DNA from: Euclidia mi
Lineage: Eukaryota > Arthropoda > Insecta > Lepidoptera > Erebidae
Direction: 5' to 3'
DNA: 64,000 nt
NCBI GenBank assembly: GCA_944739405.2
Contig: OX123187.2
Coordinates: 43,752,394 to 43,816,393 of the forward strand
Positions 23,573 through 36,800 of this stretch are shown here, one piece after another. A program made the position numbers and the translations under genes. Under the pieces are notes generated by a model that was not told the origin of the DNA, searched no databases, and was given only the letters and a program-made list of their open reading frames with translations. How positions within the stretch are numbered: position 1 is the stretch's first letter; every line of letters starts with the position of its first letter.

Positions 23573-23887
23573 AAAGTCCACAGCAAATTCAAACGTCCAG
23601 AAGAATCATATTAAGCCATAATGAAGAACTTGAATGTGTCGTTTCTCAATTGTTTTGAAAAATCAGGTTGATAAACTAAGTGTCTGATATATCCTAAAAT
23701 TTCATACAGCCTTTTGTTATCACAAGACAAGTTTCAATACGAAACTATATTCTTATTTTACTAGTCAAGAATTACTAAATTTTATAGATAATTCTAGAAT
23801 ACACAAGTAATCTTATCCACTGACACCAATTTAAACTTACTAAAAAGATTCAACTCCAAATAAGAATAAACGGATATTGTTAAAAGA

Positions 23888-24235
23888 ATTTAAACTTTCG
23901 TGGTCATTTAAACATAATTTAAATTGTCTTTCGGGATATATACCACGTACCTTTGTTTGGAGTAACCGATATTTCGGCACTGTTGCAAGCGCCATGTTCA
24001 CGGATGTACTGATGGTATTGCGGGTGGATGAATGTTACGAGCAAGTATAACGGTCTACCCGCTTTCTTACTCGTTTTTTGCGTTTAACACCACTAGCACT
24101 GTTATCACTATCGCATTGTACCCGATCACGACATACTACTCTCACTACGTCAGCTCGCGCTTGCAACAGTACCGAAATATCGGTTACTCCAAACAAAGGT
24201 ACGTGGTATATATCCCGAAAGACAATTTAAATTAA
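23888..24235. mobile_element. MITE with 77-bp near-perfect terminal inverted repeats
   Basis: The arms 23916-23992 and the matching arm ending at 24233 differ at one base; landmarks are 'gtctttcgggatatatacc' and 'ggagtaaccgatatttcgg'. A 12-bp direct repeat, attgttaaaaga, flanks it (23876-23887 and 24236-24247), while copies 2 and 3 of the duplication have a single occurrence. It is therefore a recent insertion specific to copy 1. The centre has no recognisable transposase. Confidence 0.88.
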
Positions 24236-24613
24236 ATTGTTAAAAGATACCGAATAACACAGCAACATACGGTATTTATTATAACTAGTGAAGAAATACT
24301 TACAATGTTTCCTAAGAAAAGTTGTGTCTGTGCTGAGAACTGGTAACTCCTTAACTAAGTTAGGAAGTTGCTGTATGAAGGACCACCCAATAACTTTAAG
24401 TTATTGTACTTGCGTACATTTTGTTTGCTAGCTAACAACTTATTAATGTCTCTGCTGGCTAAATTTGTGTTATTAATATACTGTGTTGAGAACTTTAACC
24501 GTTATTGTTGTTATTAATTAGGTTACCTTCAGCGTTTAACATCACATGTCGCGGCGTTGTAATACAAGTTTAGCGTTACTTTATTGTATGTTTACAAGTT
24601 TAAGATACAACTT

Positions 24614-24850
24614 CCGTGTGGTGACGGATTAAGGATACGGAATTTCACCACCCCATATCATCCCATGGGTGTCGTAAGAGCCGACATCGACAGAGGGAGC
24701 GTATTATACAGAGAACAGCACTGTGAGAGAAGGAAAACTTAATACAAACCCTATACCAACCTGTTTAGCCAGCGTGTGGTAGGCCAATTCCTCCTTTCAA
24801 AGGAGAGGCCTAGTCCAGCAGTAGACTATTGAAGGCTAATGATGATGATA
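24614..24850 (+). mobile_element. 240-bp (GAT)n-tailed retroposon, copy in duplication 1
   Basis: Plus-strand copy, inverted relative to the one at 23341. Orthologous to 28482-28712 in duplication 2. Duplication 3 has about 65 bp of unrelated sequence here instead (31515-31590). Confidence 0.85.
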
Positions 24851-25099
24851 ATGATTAAAGTTCTTCTAATTAATCATACGAGAATTCAATGAAAATGAAA
24901 GGTAGTCTATAAGATTAAGGTTAATCTGTCAAATGTATAAAATATTTTTACAGAAATAAAAATTCTATGGTTAGAATTTGAAAGGCTCATTCAAGGTCTT
25001 GCGTATATTAAACAAGCCTTAATATAGGTAAGCTGACGTAATCCTATTATTATAATAATATAACATAAACGTTACAGCATTTTCCACTTAGATCACTTT

Positions 25100-25230
25100 G
25101 ATTTCGGGCCCTAAGAACATAGTTTTGAACTATAATAGCTTTGATTGATTGACGTTTTAGCGCCGCTACTTAGACCGTAGTCAAGGGTAACTGACGTGGC
25201 TTCAAACAATCAAAATTAACTCCCGAAATC
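25100..25230. repeat. 131-bp core with inverted ends, conserved in all three duplications
   Basis: Begins gatttcgggccctaag and ends ttaactcccgaaatc, so the ends are inverted repeats. An inner pair ('tttgattgattgacg' and 'caaacaatcaaaa') is also inverted. Equivalents are at 28922-29052 and 31816-31946. It may be an old MITE or a structured regulatory element. Confidence 0.5.
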
Positions 25231-27568
25231 AGTGCAATATCACGTGCTTCAGCTAATTTTAGAAATATGGTTCATGTCGAAAACTGTGCAAGGGGTTACC
25301 AAGAAAGGGAAAACGACCTATGTCATACGGCAAAGATGATTGATTGCATGGTATGGTGATGACATAGAAAAACCTCATACATCTCTAACAGTTAATAAGA
25401 TAAAACTAATTTTCAAAAATAAATATTTGTTACAAAAAAGCTCTAACTAAAAGTCGTCTAGGACCTATACATATATGTATATAATTATAATTTACCGGTC
25501 AATCTCGAGGATGTATTACATTTCATACATTATTTAACTTTAAAATTTTAATTTAACATGTCTGTCTTACCCCAGTATTGCAAAAGCATTCTATGAATAT
25601 CTGTCAAAGTTGCTGTTTTCCAAGGGAAAGTGAAAAGACAGAAAGATGACTGAGAAACAGGCAGAATAAGGTCTTCAGCGTCTCACGCTCAAAATACAAC
25701 AACACGTATTTCTTACAAGAATATTTTGCTAGATAGCAGTACTTCAGGCGAGTCATTAGCAGCAAAGCTCTATAAAACATTTGCAACATTACAACTTGCC
25801 GTATGAATATAGTTTGGCGCTTAACATTCGCTCACGTACTTATCTGCACGATGAGTTTACGGGACTACAGTAAGTGGCTTAATTTCAACGTGTCACTGTA
25901 CAGTACCTTTGAAAATACACAGTTGTTTGTTGTACGGAGTGAAAACTAAAGCTCTCGATCCTGTCCTTTGTTATGAGTTGAAACTCTCTTGCTGCTTTCA
26001 CCAGTGTGTTTCGACTCGCTTCTAAAATATATTTACTATTTCATGAATTGTTAACATGGACGCTATCTTTGTGTAAATAAAAAAAAATAACTAGAGCGTA
26101 ACCGTGCATTTCAAATAATTTCTTATAGGAATATAATTTTCAGTTAAAAGTTTAGCAGTCAAACAAACTTTTAATAATCATTCATCAAGCTTGGTTGAGA
26201 CGTAACGGTAAGTATATCTTTGCAAATATATATATTTTTAATTGTTTAATTAGTGACGGCATTCTGAGCTAAATCTTATAGACAAATAGTGGATTGAAGA
26301 TAATACTTAGATACTGCCCTCTATAGACCATCATCAACTTTTATCGATTTATAATACTGCCTTGAGGAGTAGCCAGTTCACAAAGTATACATATGAACTA
26401 ACTACAAGTAACAATAAAAATATTCGGTTAGCCTGAAAAATATTCAAAATGTTACATATTTGGTGCCTAAAGAATACTTTATTAAAAAACCGCTTTACGA
26501 AAACTATATCGGCTTAAAATTAACTTCTTAAAGTTTAAAAACGTTGTAGGTATAAAAGACCACTGTGTATTGATTAATTTGACAATTTTTCAAAATCTAG
26601 TGATGAACAAAATATTCACTAATTATACCTAGCTCATACAAGCCATACACATAACCCTATATAAACTACACTTCTAAAACATCAATAAACTACCTACAAA
26701 AGACAGAACAAACACAATAACCACACTCTACGGAGACGCTACGCCGTAGCTGCTACGAATCTACGAATCACACCCACATTTCAATATAACAACCGAATAT
26801 AATATAAGATGGGTTTCAAAATCACCATTTACAGTACATTACCATTTACATAACATAGCGGAATCTAATTTAAAACGTATATTCGTTGGAGTTCAATTTA
26901 TAGTGTTTATTGGGTATAAGCGCTATCTTTCCTGCAATTATCTTGGTATTTATGTGGGGGAAGTGTCAACCGGAGGGAAAGTTAGTCGCGTCGTATTGTG
27001 ACCAGACTCAGTACTGGCCTTAATAATCCGCGCCGCGCCTTTAACTTGCTTCTATATTAATAGCCCGCTGACTCGTAATCCGAGCGATTATCTAACTACT
27101 TCTAACTACGTACCTACACAGCCCCCAGCTCCTTCCGAGCTCACTTTTCTATAAATATCTACATCGGTTTACCCGGGTTACAAACTCAATAAAAATATTA
27201 CGGCAGCTTGTTGGAAGGCCCTCGCTTGCCGTTTTCCAACTGCCTTAATTCAATTATTGCAACTGCCTCTAGTAACTTATTTACCTGTCACAAGATTCTA
27301 GGCCGTAGCATAGACTGTTAAGAAACCAAATAACTCTTCTGAGAAATACATTTTTTGCTTTCGCATCCGGCAGACGTCACAAATCGAATAAATCTGTTCG
27401 GCAAATCAAATTTGATGACACACCGATTGCAGAGCAAAATACTAGGTTCAATTGTATTTTGCAACCATCAAGGAACCGATTTCACGCATGTTAATTTTAC
27501 GCGATTAAGTATCGCTTAATTATTTTGTAGTACGATTTCATGCAAACAATGTTTCAGCCAAATTAAAA

Positions 27569-27800
27569 CATCATTCATCAGCTTTTAACAGTCCACTGCT
27601 AAACTAGGCCTCTCCTTTGAAAGGAGGAATTGGCCTACTATACCACGCTGGCCAAACGTGTTGGTATAGGGTTTGTATCAAGTTTTCCTTCTCTTGCAGT
27701 GCTGTTCTATGCATAATATGCTCCCTTTGTCGGCTCTTACGACACCCATGGGCTGATATGGGGTGGTGACATTCCGTATTCTTAATCCGTCACCACACGG
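27569..27800 (-). mobile_element. 240-bp (GAT)n-tailed retroposon, copy in duplication 2
   Basis: Counterpart of 23341-23572 with identical flanks (cagcaaattcaaacgtccag). Confidence 0.85.
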
Positions 27801-28481
27801 AAAGTCCACAGCAAATTCAAACGTCCAGAAGAATCATATTAAGCCATAATGAAGAACTTGAATGTGTCGTTTCTCACATGTTTTGAAAAAATCAGGTTGA
27901 TAAACTATGAAGTGTCTGATATATCCTAAAATGTCATATAGCCTTTTGTTAGCACAAGTCAAGTTTTAATACGAAACTATATTCTTATTTTACTAGCCAA
28001 GAATAACTAAATTTTATAGATAATTCCAGAATACACAAGTAATCTTATCCACTGATACCAATTTAAACTTACTTAAAAGATTCAACTCCAAATAAGAATA
28101 AACGGACATTGTTAAAAGAAACCGAACAACACAGCAACATACGGTATTTATTATAACTAGTTAAGAATACTTACAATGTTTACTAAGAAAAGTTGTCTGT
28201 GCTGAGAACTGGAACTACTTAACGAAGTTAAGAAGTTGCTGTATGAAGGACCACCCAATAACTTAAAGTTATTGTACTTGCGTACATTTTGTTTGCTAGC
28301 TAACAACTTATTAATGTCTCTGCTGGCTAAATTTGTGTTATTAATATACTGTGTTGTGAACTTTCACCGTTATTGTTGTTATTAATTAGGTTACCTTCAG
28401 CGTTTAATATCACATGTCGCGGCGTTGTGATACAAGTTTAGAGTTACTTTATTGTATGTTTGCGAGTTTAAGATACAACGT

Positions 28482-28712
28482 CCGTGTGGTGACGGATTAA
28501 GAATACGGAATGTCACCACCCCATATCATCCCATGGGTGTAGTTAGAGCTGACATCGACAGAGAGAGCGTATTATACAGAGAACAGCACTGTGAGAGCAG
28601 GAAAACTTAATACAAACCCTATACCAACCCGTTTAGCCAGCGTGTAGTAGGCCAATTCGTCCTTTCAAAGGAGAGGCCTAGGCCTAGTCCAGCAGTGGAG
28701 TGTTGAAGGCTG
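28482..28712 (+). mobile_element. 240-bp (GAT)n-tailed retroposon, copy in duplication 2
   Basis: Counterpart of 24614-24850. The GAT tail has decayed to 'gctggtggctgatt'. Confidence 0.82.
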
Positions 28713-30973
28713 GTGGCTGATTAAAGTTCTTCTAATTAATCATACGACAATTCAATGAAAATTAAAGGTAATATAAGGTTGGCTATATGTATGGATTATA
28801 ATTAGAAAGGCTCATTCAAGGTCTTGCGTATATTCAACAAGCCTTAATATACTAGGTAAACTGACGTAATCCTATTGTTATACAATATAAACGAGACAGC
28901 TTTTTCCACTCAGATCACTTTGATTTCGGGCCCTAAGAACATAGTTTTGAACTATAATAGCTTTGATTGATTGACGTTTTAGCGCCGCTACTTAGACCGT
29001 AGTCAAGGGTAACTGACGTGGCTTCAAACAATCAAAATTAACTCACGAAATCAGTGCAAAATCACGTGCTTCAGCTAATTTTAGAAATATGGTTTATGTC
29101 GAAAACTCTGCACGGGGATACCAAGAAAGGGCAAACGACCTATGTCATACGGCAAATATGATTGATTGCATGGTACGGTGATGACATAGAATAACCTCAC
29201 ACATCTCTAACAGTTAATAAGATAAAACTTATTTTCATAAATAAATATTTGTTACAAAAATAGCTCTAACTAAGACTCGTCTAGGATATATATGAACATA
29301 ATTATAATTTACCGGTCAATCTCGAGGATGTATTTCATTTCACACATTATTTAACTTTAAAGTATTAATTTAACATGTCTATCTTACCTCAGTAATGCAA
29401 AAGCATTTCTATGAATATCTGTCAAAGTTGCTGTTTTCCAAAGGAAAGTGAAAAGACAGAAAGAAAAGGTAGATGACTGATAAACAGGCAGAATAAGGCC
29501 TTCAGTGTCTCACGCTCAAAACACAACTACACGTATTTATTACCAGAATATTCTGCTAGATAGCAGTACTTTAGGCGAGTCATTAGCAGCAAAGCTCTAT
29601 AAAACATTTGCAACATTACAACTTGCCGTATGAATATAGTTTGGCGCTTAACATTCGCTCACGTACTTATCTGCACGATGAGTTTACGGGACTACAGTAA
29701 GTGGCTTAATTTCAACGTGTCACTGTACACGTACAGTGCCTTTGAAAATACACAGTTGTTAGTAGTATGGAGCGAAAACTAAAGCTCTCGATCCTGTCCA
29801 TTTTTATGAGTTCAAACTCGCTTGCTGCTTTCACCAGTGTGTTTCGACTCGCTTCTAAAATATATTTACTATATCATGAATTGTTAACGCTATCTTTGTG
29901 TAAATTAAAAAAATAAATAACTATAGCGCAACTTAGCATTTCTTATAATTTGTTATAGGAATATAATTTTCAGTTAAAAGTTTGGCAATCAAACAAACTT
30001 TCAATTTCATTCATCAAACTTGGATGAGACCAAACGGTAATTATAACTGTGCAAATATATATATTTTTTAATTGTATTTTTAATTAGTGACGGCGTTCTG
30101 AGCTAAATCTTAGGAAAAATAGTGGATTCAAGATAATATTTAGATACCTCCCTCGTTAGACTATCATCAACTTTTATCGATTTATAATAGTGTCATGAGG
30201 AGTAGTTCACAAAGTTATAGCGCGTTATGAACGATCTACAAGTAACAATAAATATAGGGACTAAGCTTGAAATATATTCAAAATGTTTATGCCTATTAGG
30301 TACTTAAATAATACTTCATTGAAAAATCGCTTTACGAAAACTATATCGATTTAAAATTTACTTTTTAAAGTTTAGAAATGTTGTGTATAAAAGACCACTG
30401 TGTATTGATTAATTTGACAATCTTTCAAAATCTAATTATGAACAAAATATCCACTACTTATACTAAGCTCATTCAAGCCATGCACATAACCCTATATATA
30501 CTACACTTATAAAACATCAATAAACTACCTATACAAAAGAAAGAACGAACATAAAGACAGCTATAACCGCACTCTACAGAGACGCTACGCCGTAGCCGCT
30601 ACGAATCTACGAATCACACCCACATTTCAATATAACAACCCAATATAATATAAGATGGGTATCAAAATCACCATTTACAGTACATTACCATTTACATAAT
30701 ATAGCAGCATCTAATTTAAAACGTGTATTCGGTGGAGCTCAATTTATAGTGTTTATAGGGTATAAATAAGCGCTATCTTTACTGCAATTATCTCGGTATT
30801 TATGTGCGGGAAGTGTCAACCGGAGGGAAAGTTAGTCGCGTCGTATTGCGACCGTCGCGGTACCGAGCTACTAATATTAAATCCGCTAATCATTATGAGT
30901 AGGTAACTCGATATACAGGGTCGGTTAATTGGATCTATCTTCGGTAAACGTTTTCGGCAAAACGGCAGGATTC

Positions 30974-33817
30974 CCCTAAAATTTCATACAGCCTATTGTT
31001 AGCACAAGACAAGTTTCTATACGAAACTATATTCTTATTTTACTAGTCAAGAATAACTTAATTTTATAGATAATTCTAGAATACACAAGTAATCTTATCC
31101 ACTGACACCAATTTAAACTTACTAAAAAGATTCAACTCCAAATAAGAATAAACGGACATTGTTAAAAGAAACCGAATAACTCAGCAACATACGGTATTTA
31201 TTATAACTAGTTAAGAATACTTACAATGTTTACTTAGAAAAGTTGTCTGTGCTGAGAACTGGTAACTACTTAACTAAGTTGGGAAGTTGCTGTATGAAGG
31301 ACCACCCAATAACTTTAAGTTATTGTACTTGCGTACATTTTGTTTGCTAGCTAACAACTTATTAATGTCTCTGCTGGCTAAATTTGTATTATTAATATAC
31401 TGTGTTGTGAACTTTAACCGTTATTGTTGTTATTAATTAGGTTACCTTCAGTGTTTAATATCACACGTCGCGGAGTGATACAAGTTTAGCGTTACCTTAT
31501 CGTATGTTTACGTGTTTAAGATACAATTTTACTTTTCACATAAATCATAGTTATCGGTCTAATATTGTACTTCTTTTTGCTACTTTGTGTTGAAGTTCTT
31601 CTAATTAATCATATGACAATGCAATGAAAATTAAAGGTAGTCTATAGATTAACGTTGATCTGCAAAATGTATAAAACATTTTTACAGAAATAAAAATTCT
31701 ATGGATTAGAAAATTAGAAAGGCTCATTCAAAGTCTTGTTTGTATTAAACAAACCTTAAAATATCCTATTATTATATAATATAAACGTTACAGCTTTTTC
31801 CACTCAGATCACTTTGATTTCGGGCCCTAAGAACATAGTTTTGAACTATAATAGCTTTGATTGAATGACGTTTTAGCGCCGCTACTTAGACCGTAGTCAC
31901 GGGTAACTGACGTGGCTTCGAACAATTAAAATTAACTCCCGAAATCTGTGCAAAATCACGTGCTTCAGCTAATTTTAGAAATAGGTTTCATGTCGAAAAC
32001 TGTGCAAGGGGTTACCAAGAAAGGGCAAACGACCTATGCCATACGGCAAGGATGATTGATTGCATGGTACGGTGATGACATAGAAAAACCTCATACATCT
32101 CCAACAGTTAATAAGATAAAACTAATTTTCATTGTTACAAAAATAGCTCTAACTAAGAGTCGTCTAGGACATATACATGTATATAATTATATTTTACCGG
32201 ACATTCTCGAGGATGTACCTATTACATTTCACACATTATTGAACTTTAAAATATAAATTTATTATATTATTGCAAAATTGCAATTAGTATTGCAAAAGCA
32301 TTTCTATGAATATCTGTCAAAGTTGCTGTTTTCCAAGGGAAAGTGAAAAGACAGAAAGAAAAGGTAGATGACTGAGAAACAGGCAGAATAAGGCCTTCAG
32401 CGTCCCACGCTCAAAATACACAACACGTATTTATTACAAGAATATTCTGCTAGATAGTAGTACTTTAAGCGAGTTATTAGCAGCAAAGCTCTATAAAACA
32501 TTTGCAACATTACAACTTGCCGTATGAATATAGTTTAGCGCTTAACATTCGCTCACGTACTTATCTGCACGATGAGTTTACGGGACTACAGTAAGTGGCT
32601 TAATTTCAACGTGTCACTGTACAATACCTTTGAAAATACACAGTTGTTTGTTGTACGGAGTGAAAACTAAAGCTCTCGATCCTGTCCTTTGTTATGAGTT
32701 GAAACTCCCTTGCTGCTTTCACCAGTGTGTTTCGACTCGCTTCTAAAATATATACACTATTTCATGAATTGTTAACATGAACGCTAGCTTTATGTAAATT
32801 AAAAAAATAAATAACTATAGCGTAACCGTGCATTTTTAATAATTTCTTATAGGAATATAATTTTCAGTTAAAAGTTTAGCAGTCAAACAAACTTTTAATA
32901 ATCATTCATCAAGCTTGGTTGAGACGTAACGGTAAGTTTATCTTTGCAAATATATATATTTTAATTGTTTAATTAGTGCCGGCGTTCTGAGCTAAATCTT
33001 ATAGACAAATAGTGGATTGAAGATAATACTTAGATACTGCCCTCTATAGACCATCATCAACTTCTATCGATTTATAATACTGTCTTGAGGAGTAGCCAGT
33101 TCACAAAGTATACATATGAACTAACTACAAGTAACAATAAAAATATTCGGTTAGCCTGAAAAATATTCAAAATGTTACTGATTTAGTGCTTATAATACTT
33201 TATTAAAAAACCGCTTTACGAAAACTATATCAGCTCAAATTTAACTTCCTAAAGTTTAAAAACCTTGTAGATATAAAAGACCACTGTGTATTGACTAATT
33301 TGACAATCTTTCAAAATCTTGTAATGAACAAAATCCAGTAATAATTAATTATACCTAGCTCATACTTGCCATACACATAACCCTATCAATAAACTACCTA
33401 TACAAAAGAAAGAACAAACACAAGACAGTTATAACCGCACTCTACGGAGACGCTACGCCGTAGCCGCTACGAATCTACGAATCACACCCACATTTCAATA
33501 TAACAACCCAATATAATATAAGATGGGTATCAAAATCACCATTTACAGTACATTACCATTTACATAATATAGCGGCATCTAATTTAAAACGTGTATTCGG
33601 TGGAGCTCAATTTATAGTGTTTATAGGGTATAAATAAGCGCTATCTTTCCTGCAATTATCTCAGTATTTATGTGCGGGAAGTGTCAACCGGGGGGAAAGT
33701 TAGTCGCGTCGTATTGCGACCGTCGCGGTACCGAGCTACTAATATTAAATCCGCTAATCATTATGAGTAGGTAACTCGATATACAGGGTCGGTTAATTGG
33801 ATCTGTCTTCGGTAAAC
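30974..33817. repeat. Tandem segmental duplication, copy 3 (5'-shortened)
   Basis: Starts at 'cctaaaatttcatacagcc', equivalent to 23693 in copy 1, so it lacks the first 1.6 kb including the left retroposon. It also lacks the right retroposon. It ends 'tcggtaaac' like copy 2 and then passes into unique intron. Confidence 0.92.
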
Positions 33818-36800
33818 ATTGTCCATTAATAATGTGTTGTATGCCGTTTTGTCGACTTTCTGTTGCGCCACAATATCGCGTGTAATTTCCTAATAGAATG
33901 TATTTATTCGCTGGCTCGGAGTGTGTGTAATTTTGTTTGATATGTTAACTAACTGAAAATATATTTACGCAGATAATATATCTTCTTCTCTCCGGCTTCA
34001 TCGCAAATATATGGTTACTGCGTACATATTTGTTTATTTCACGGCTTAATTACTTTAAAAACAAATCAAATAAGACGATATTTACTTGGAATATATTATA
34101 TATCAAGGTGGATATTACGTAAGATGCTTTGTAAGGTTCTTTAAATCTCGGTATATAGGAATAGTAGTTCACATCTTTATTTGAACTTTAACTTTACTAT
34201 AATCTGAGGTTTGACAGATAAATAGCTATCAAAACTCAGATTTTAAACATCGTCAAATGACCATGGCGGAAAATATAGGAGATTTTATTCCCACTAAGAA
34301 TAAAGTTGTGTGATGACGGTAATAATCGTTCTGTGCCCTTTATCTATATAATTTCTATTTAGAAAGCTGTTTTTGTGTTTATCAGTCATCTATATAGTTG
34401 CCATAGAACAGACTCTGACAATTTTGGCACTTGAAAGCACTATGAAAATTGTTGCAAGTTATTAACTATCCTCACTGAGAAGTGCAAGAAATAAATAAAG
34501 CATCTTTATATTACTGATAGAGCCACCAGTAAACAAAAATCTCCAATATTAACAAATAGAAACCTCATTAAATAAAAACAGTCTCGTTTCCTCGTCTATA
34601 ACAAGCTCGTTCTACTAACATTAATATAACTCAAGCATTAATAACGAAGCCATGATATATTTATAAAGGCAACATTGCATCTGATATTGTGGCAATTTTC
34701 ATACGTTCGTAACATTATCCAAGGCACTAAGACGATACCGAAGGCACGTTTTTCGTTTATAGAGATTTGGTGTAGATAAACGTAAACAAGGTCAAATTAT
34801 AGATAACTAGATTTTAGGCGGCTTTGCTCGCGTAGGTCGGTCAAAAGGTAGACCATGTGCTATTCTGATGTGTGTGTGTGTCATATTACTGCAAAGTTTC
34901 CTCCAAGTCCGATAAACATCCATTATATTCATCGAAACACATCCATCATCGCATTATATAAAAGTAGTAATGAAAAGGCTTCTCACTTTTATTTTCCAAT
35001 AATAATGCAGTATAGACCCGCTACAATATAATTTATTTATTTTTATTTATAAACTCACGCCTGTATCGCCGAAGGGGTAGGCAGAGATGTAATACTACAC
35101 CCACATTTCGCCCTGAATTTTTAGGTCCCACGTTACATTATAAGTGCCTAATAATAATATTGAAACACATAAAGAAAAAGATATATATGAGCAATATTAG
35201 AAAGCACAAAACTTGCTGCATATTATTTAAAAACGTGCTAATAAAATAAAGAGCATCATAGAAAACAAGTAGCGTAGCGAGCTCAAAGTCTATAAAATTG
35301 GTCAGCTAGTTGTCAGACAATCGACGCGCGTCCGACCTACGGCGACACATCAAGTCAATAGTGCTCCACGACTCGCTCTACTTTAAGCTCGAGCACTTCT
35401 TGAGCACAGTATTTTTATCTGCTCGCTTTTTATCAATTTCATTTTAAAGGATTTGTTTTTGAACCAAGAGAGAACTTTTCAGAGGTTGCCATCTGAGTAT
35501 CGGTTTATTGAAAGGTAAGTTGTTCTTTTATTTTTCTTTACTGAACTATTTTAAAAACAACTTAAATTTAAAGGTTGTATCTTTATGAAGAGTTATTTTA
35601 CTGTAGTGTCTTTTATCTACCCATCACATATAAGTAAAGCAATTTATATAGTGGACTGCGAATGACTTAATGATTTAAGCAGTTGCCTTGCGGTTTAGAA
35701 CTCGCCGAATGTTTGTAGGTTCGATCCCTACACGAGTATGGGTGTACTTTATATTCCTATATTGAATGGTTGTGTAAAGTCCCTTAAGAGGCAGGATTCA
35801 TACCTAGTGCGAGAGATTTTTTAAAGAAAAGTCAGAAGCAAGTAACACTTAGCTCAAGTAACTGAAGAACATTCCTGTACTACAGTCTAATACGACTAAA
35901 ACTTTGTGTTGTTCAAAAGTGTACTTCTTTGTACACGAGTAACATATAATCAAGGGATTTTATTTCAAAGGTTCACTGACCTCTAACCAATACGCTTTGT
36001 GATACAACCTATTGCCACATAACTCTGTTACATAGCGTAACATATCCGATACCAATCCCCACTAATTACGTCAGCACAACGGACAAAATCGTGATGCTTT
36101 GCCATTGAATTTGGAATATAATTTGTGCGATACATCGTGTATCGCTTCAATTTCGCAATGCGCGCAATTTACGAGGGATTTTGATGAATATAAATTATGC
36201 CATTATAATAAAATGATGGCACATAATCTGTGAGCCCGTCTAGTTTAACGGCGCGTTTCATACGCGCGTTATGAAAGCTCTTAGGGAGCGAATGGCTACT
36301 GTTTGTTTTCAATATTGCCTTTTTCGAGCTAAGTACTATGTTGTTATTATAATGATCCACATTTTGCCGTCCCAGGTAAATATGTCTGGATTCTTAAGCG
36401 GGAACGCTGTTGGGTATCTCTCTTACCTAGGATATTAATTAAAATTGTTATATTATTTATAAATCCATTTTTGTGTTTCATTAATAAAAGTAAAACCTTT
36501 AAAGTAAAAACGATAACTTCTATTTAAAACATACCCATATGTTTTAAATTTGGTGTGTTCATAAAACTCTTCACGTCACAGTCATAATAATGTATTTAAC
36601 CTATAAAAACGTAGTTTTCATATTTTTAGCATGAAATTTAATTCAAGTATACCAATGTTGATATCTCATTTCCAAATCATAAACGTGTATCGTAATACAT
36701 AATCGTAACTAATTTGCTTGTATATGGCTGTATCATAAATGATGCAGTATGCAAATATGTTATCGAACCTCTTTATTGCCGCTTAAACATAAAGCCCGTT

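Larger units (their letters stand above)
22057..27004. repeat. Tandem segmental duplication, copy 1
   Basis: It starts gactcagtactggcc and ends gtcgcgtcgtattg before copy 2 repeats the same start at 27005. It is colinear with copy 2 except for two copy-1-only insertions: a truncated retroelement at 22323-23035 and a MITE at 23888-24235. It also carries inverted 240-bp retroposons at 23341 (-) and 24614 (+). No host coding region recognised. Confidence 0.92.
27005..30949. repeat. Tandem segmental duplication, copy 2
   Basis: Colinear with copy 1 minus its private insertions. It continues past copy 1's end with 'gaccgtcgcggtaccgagct' to 'tcggtaaac' at 30949, an end shared with copy 3. Contains 240-bp retroposons at 27569 (-) and 28482 (+). 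Divergence from copies 1 and 3 is visible as scattered substitutions and indels. Confidence 0.92.

Noticed and set aside
32056..32256. 66-codon frame in duplication copy 3
   Set aside because: Equivalent positions in copies 1 and 2 contain indels that break it, so it is not conserved as coding.
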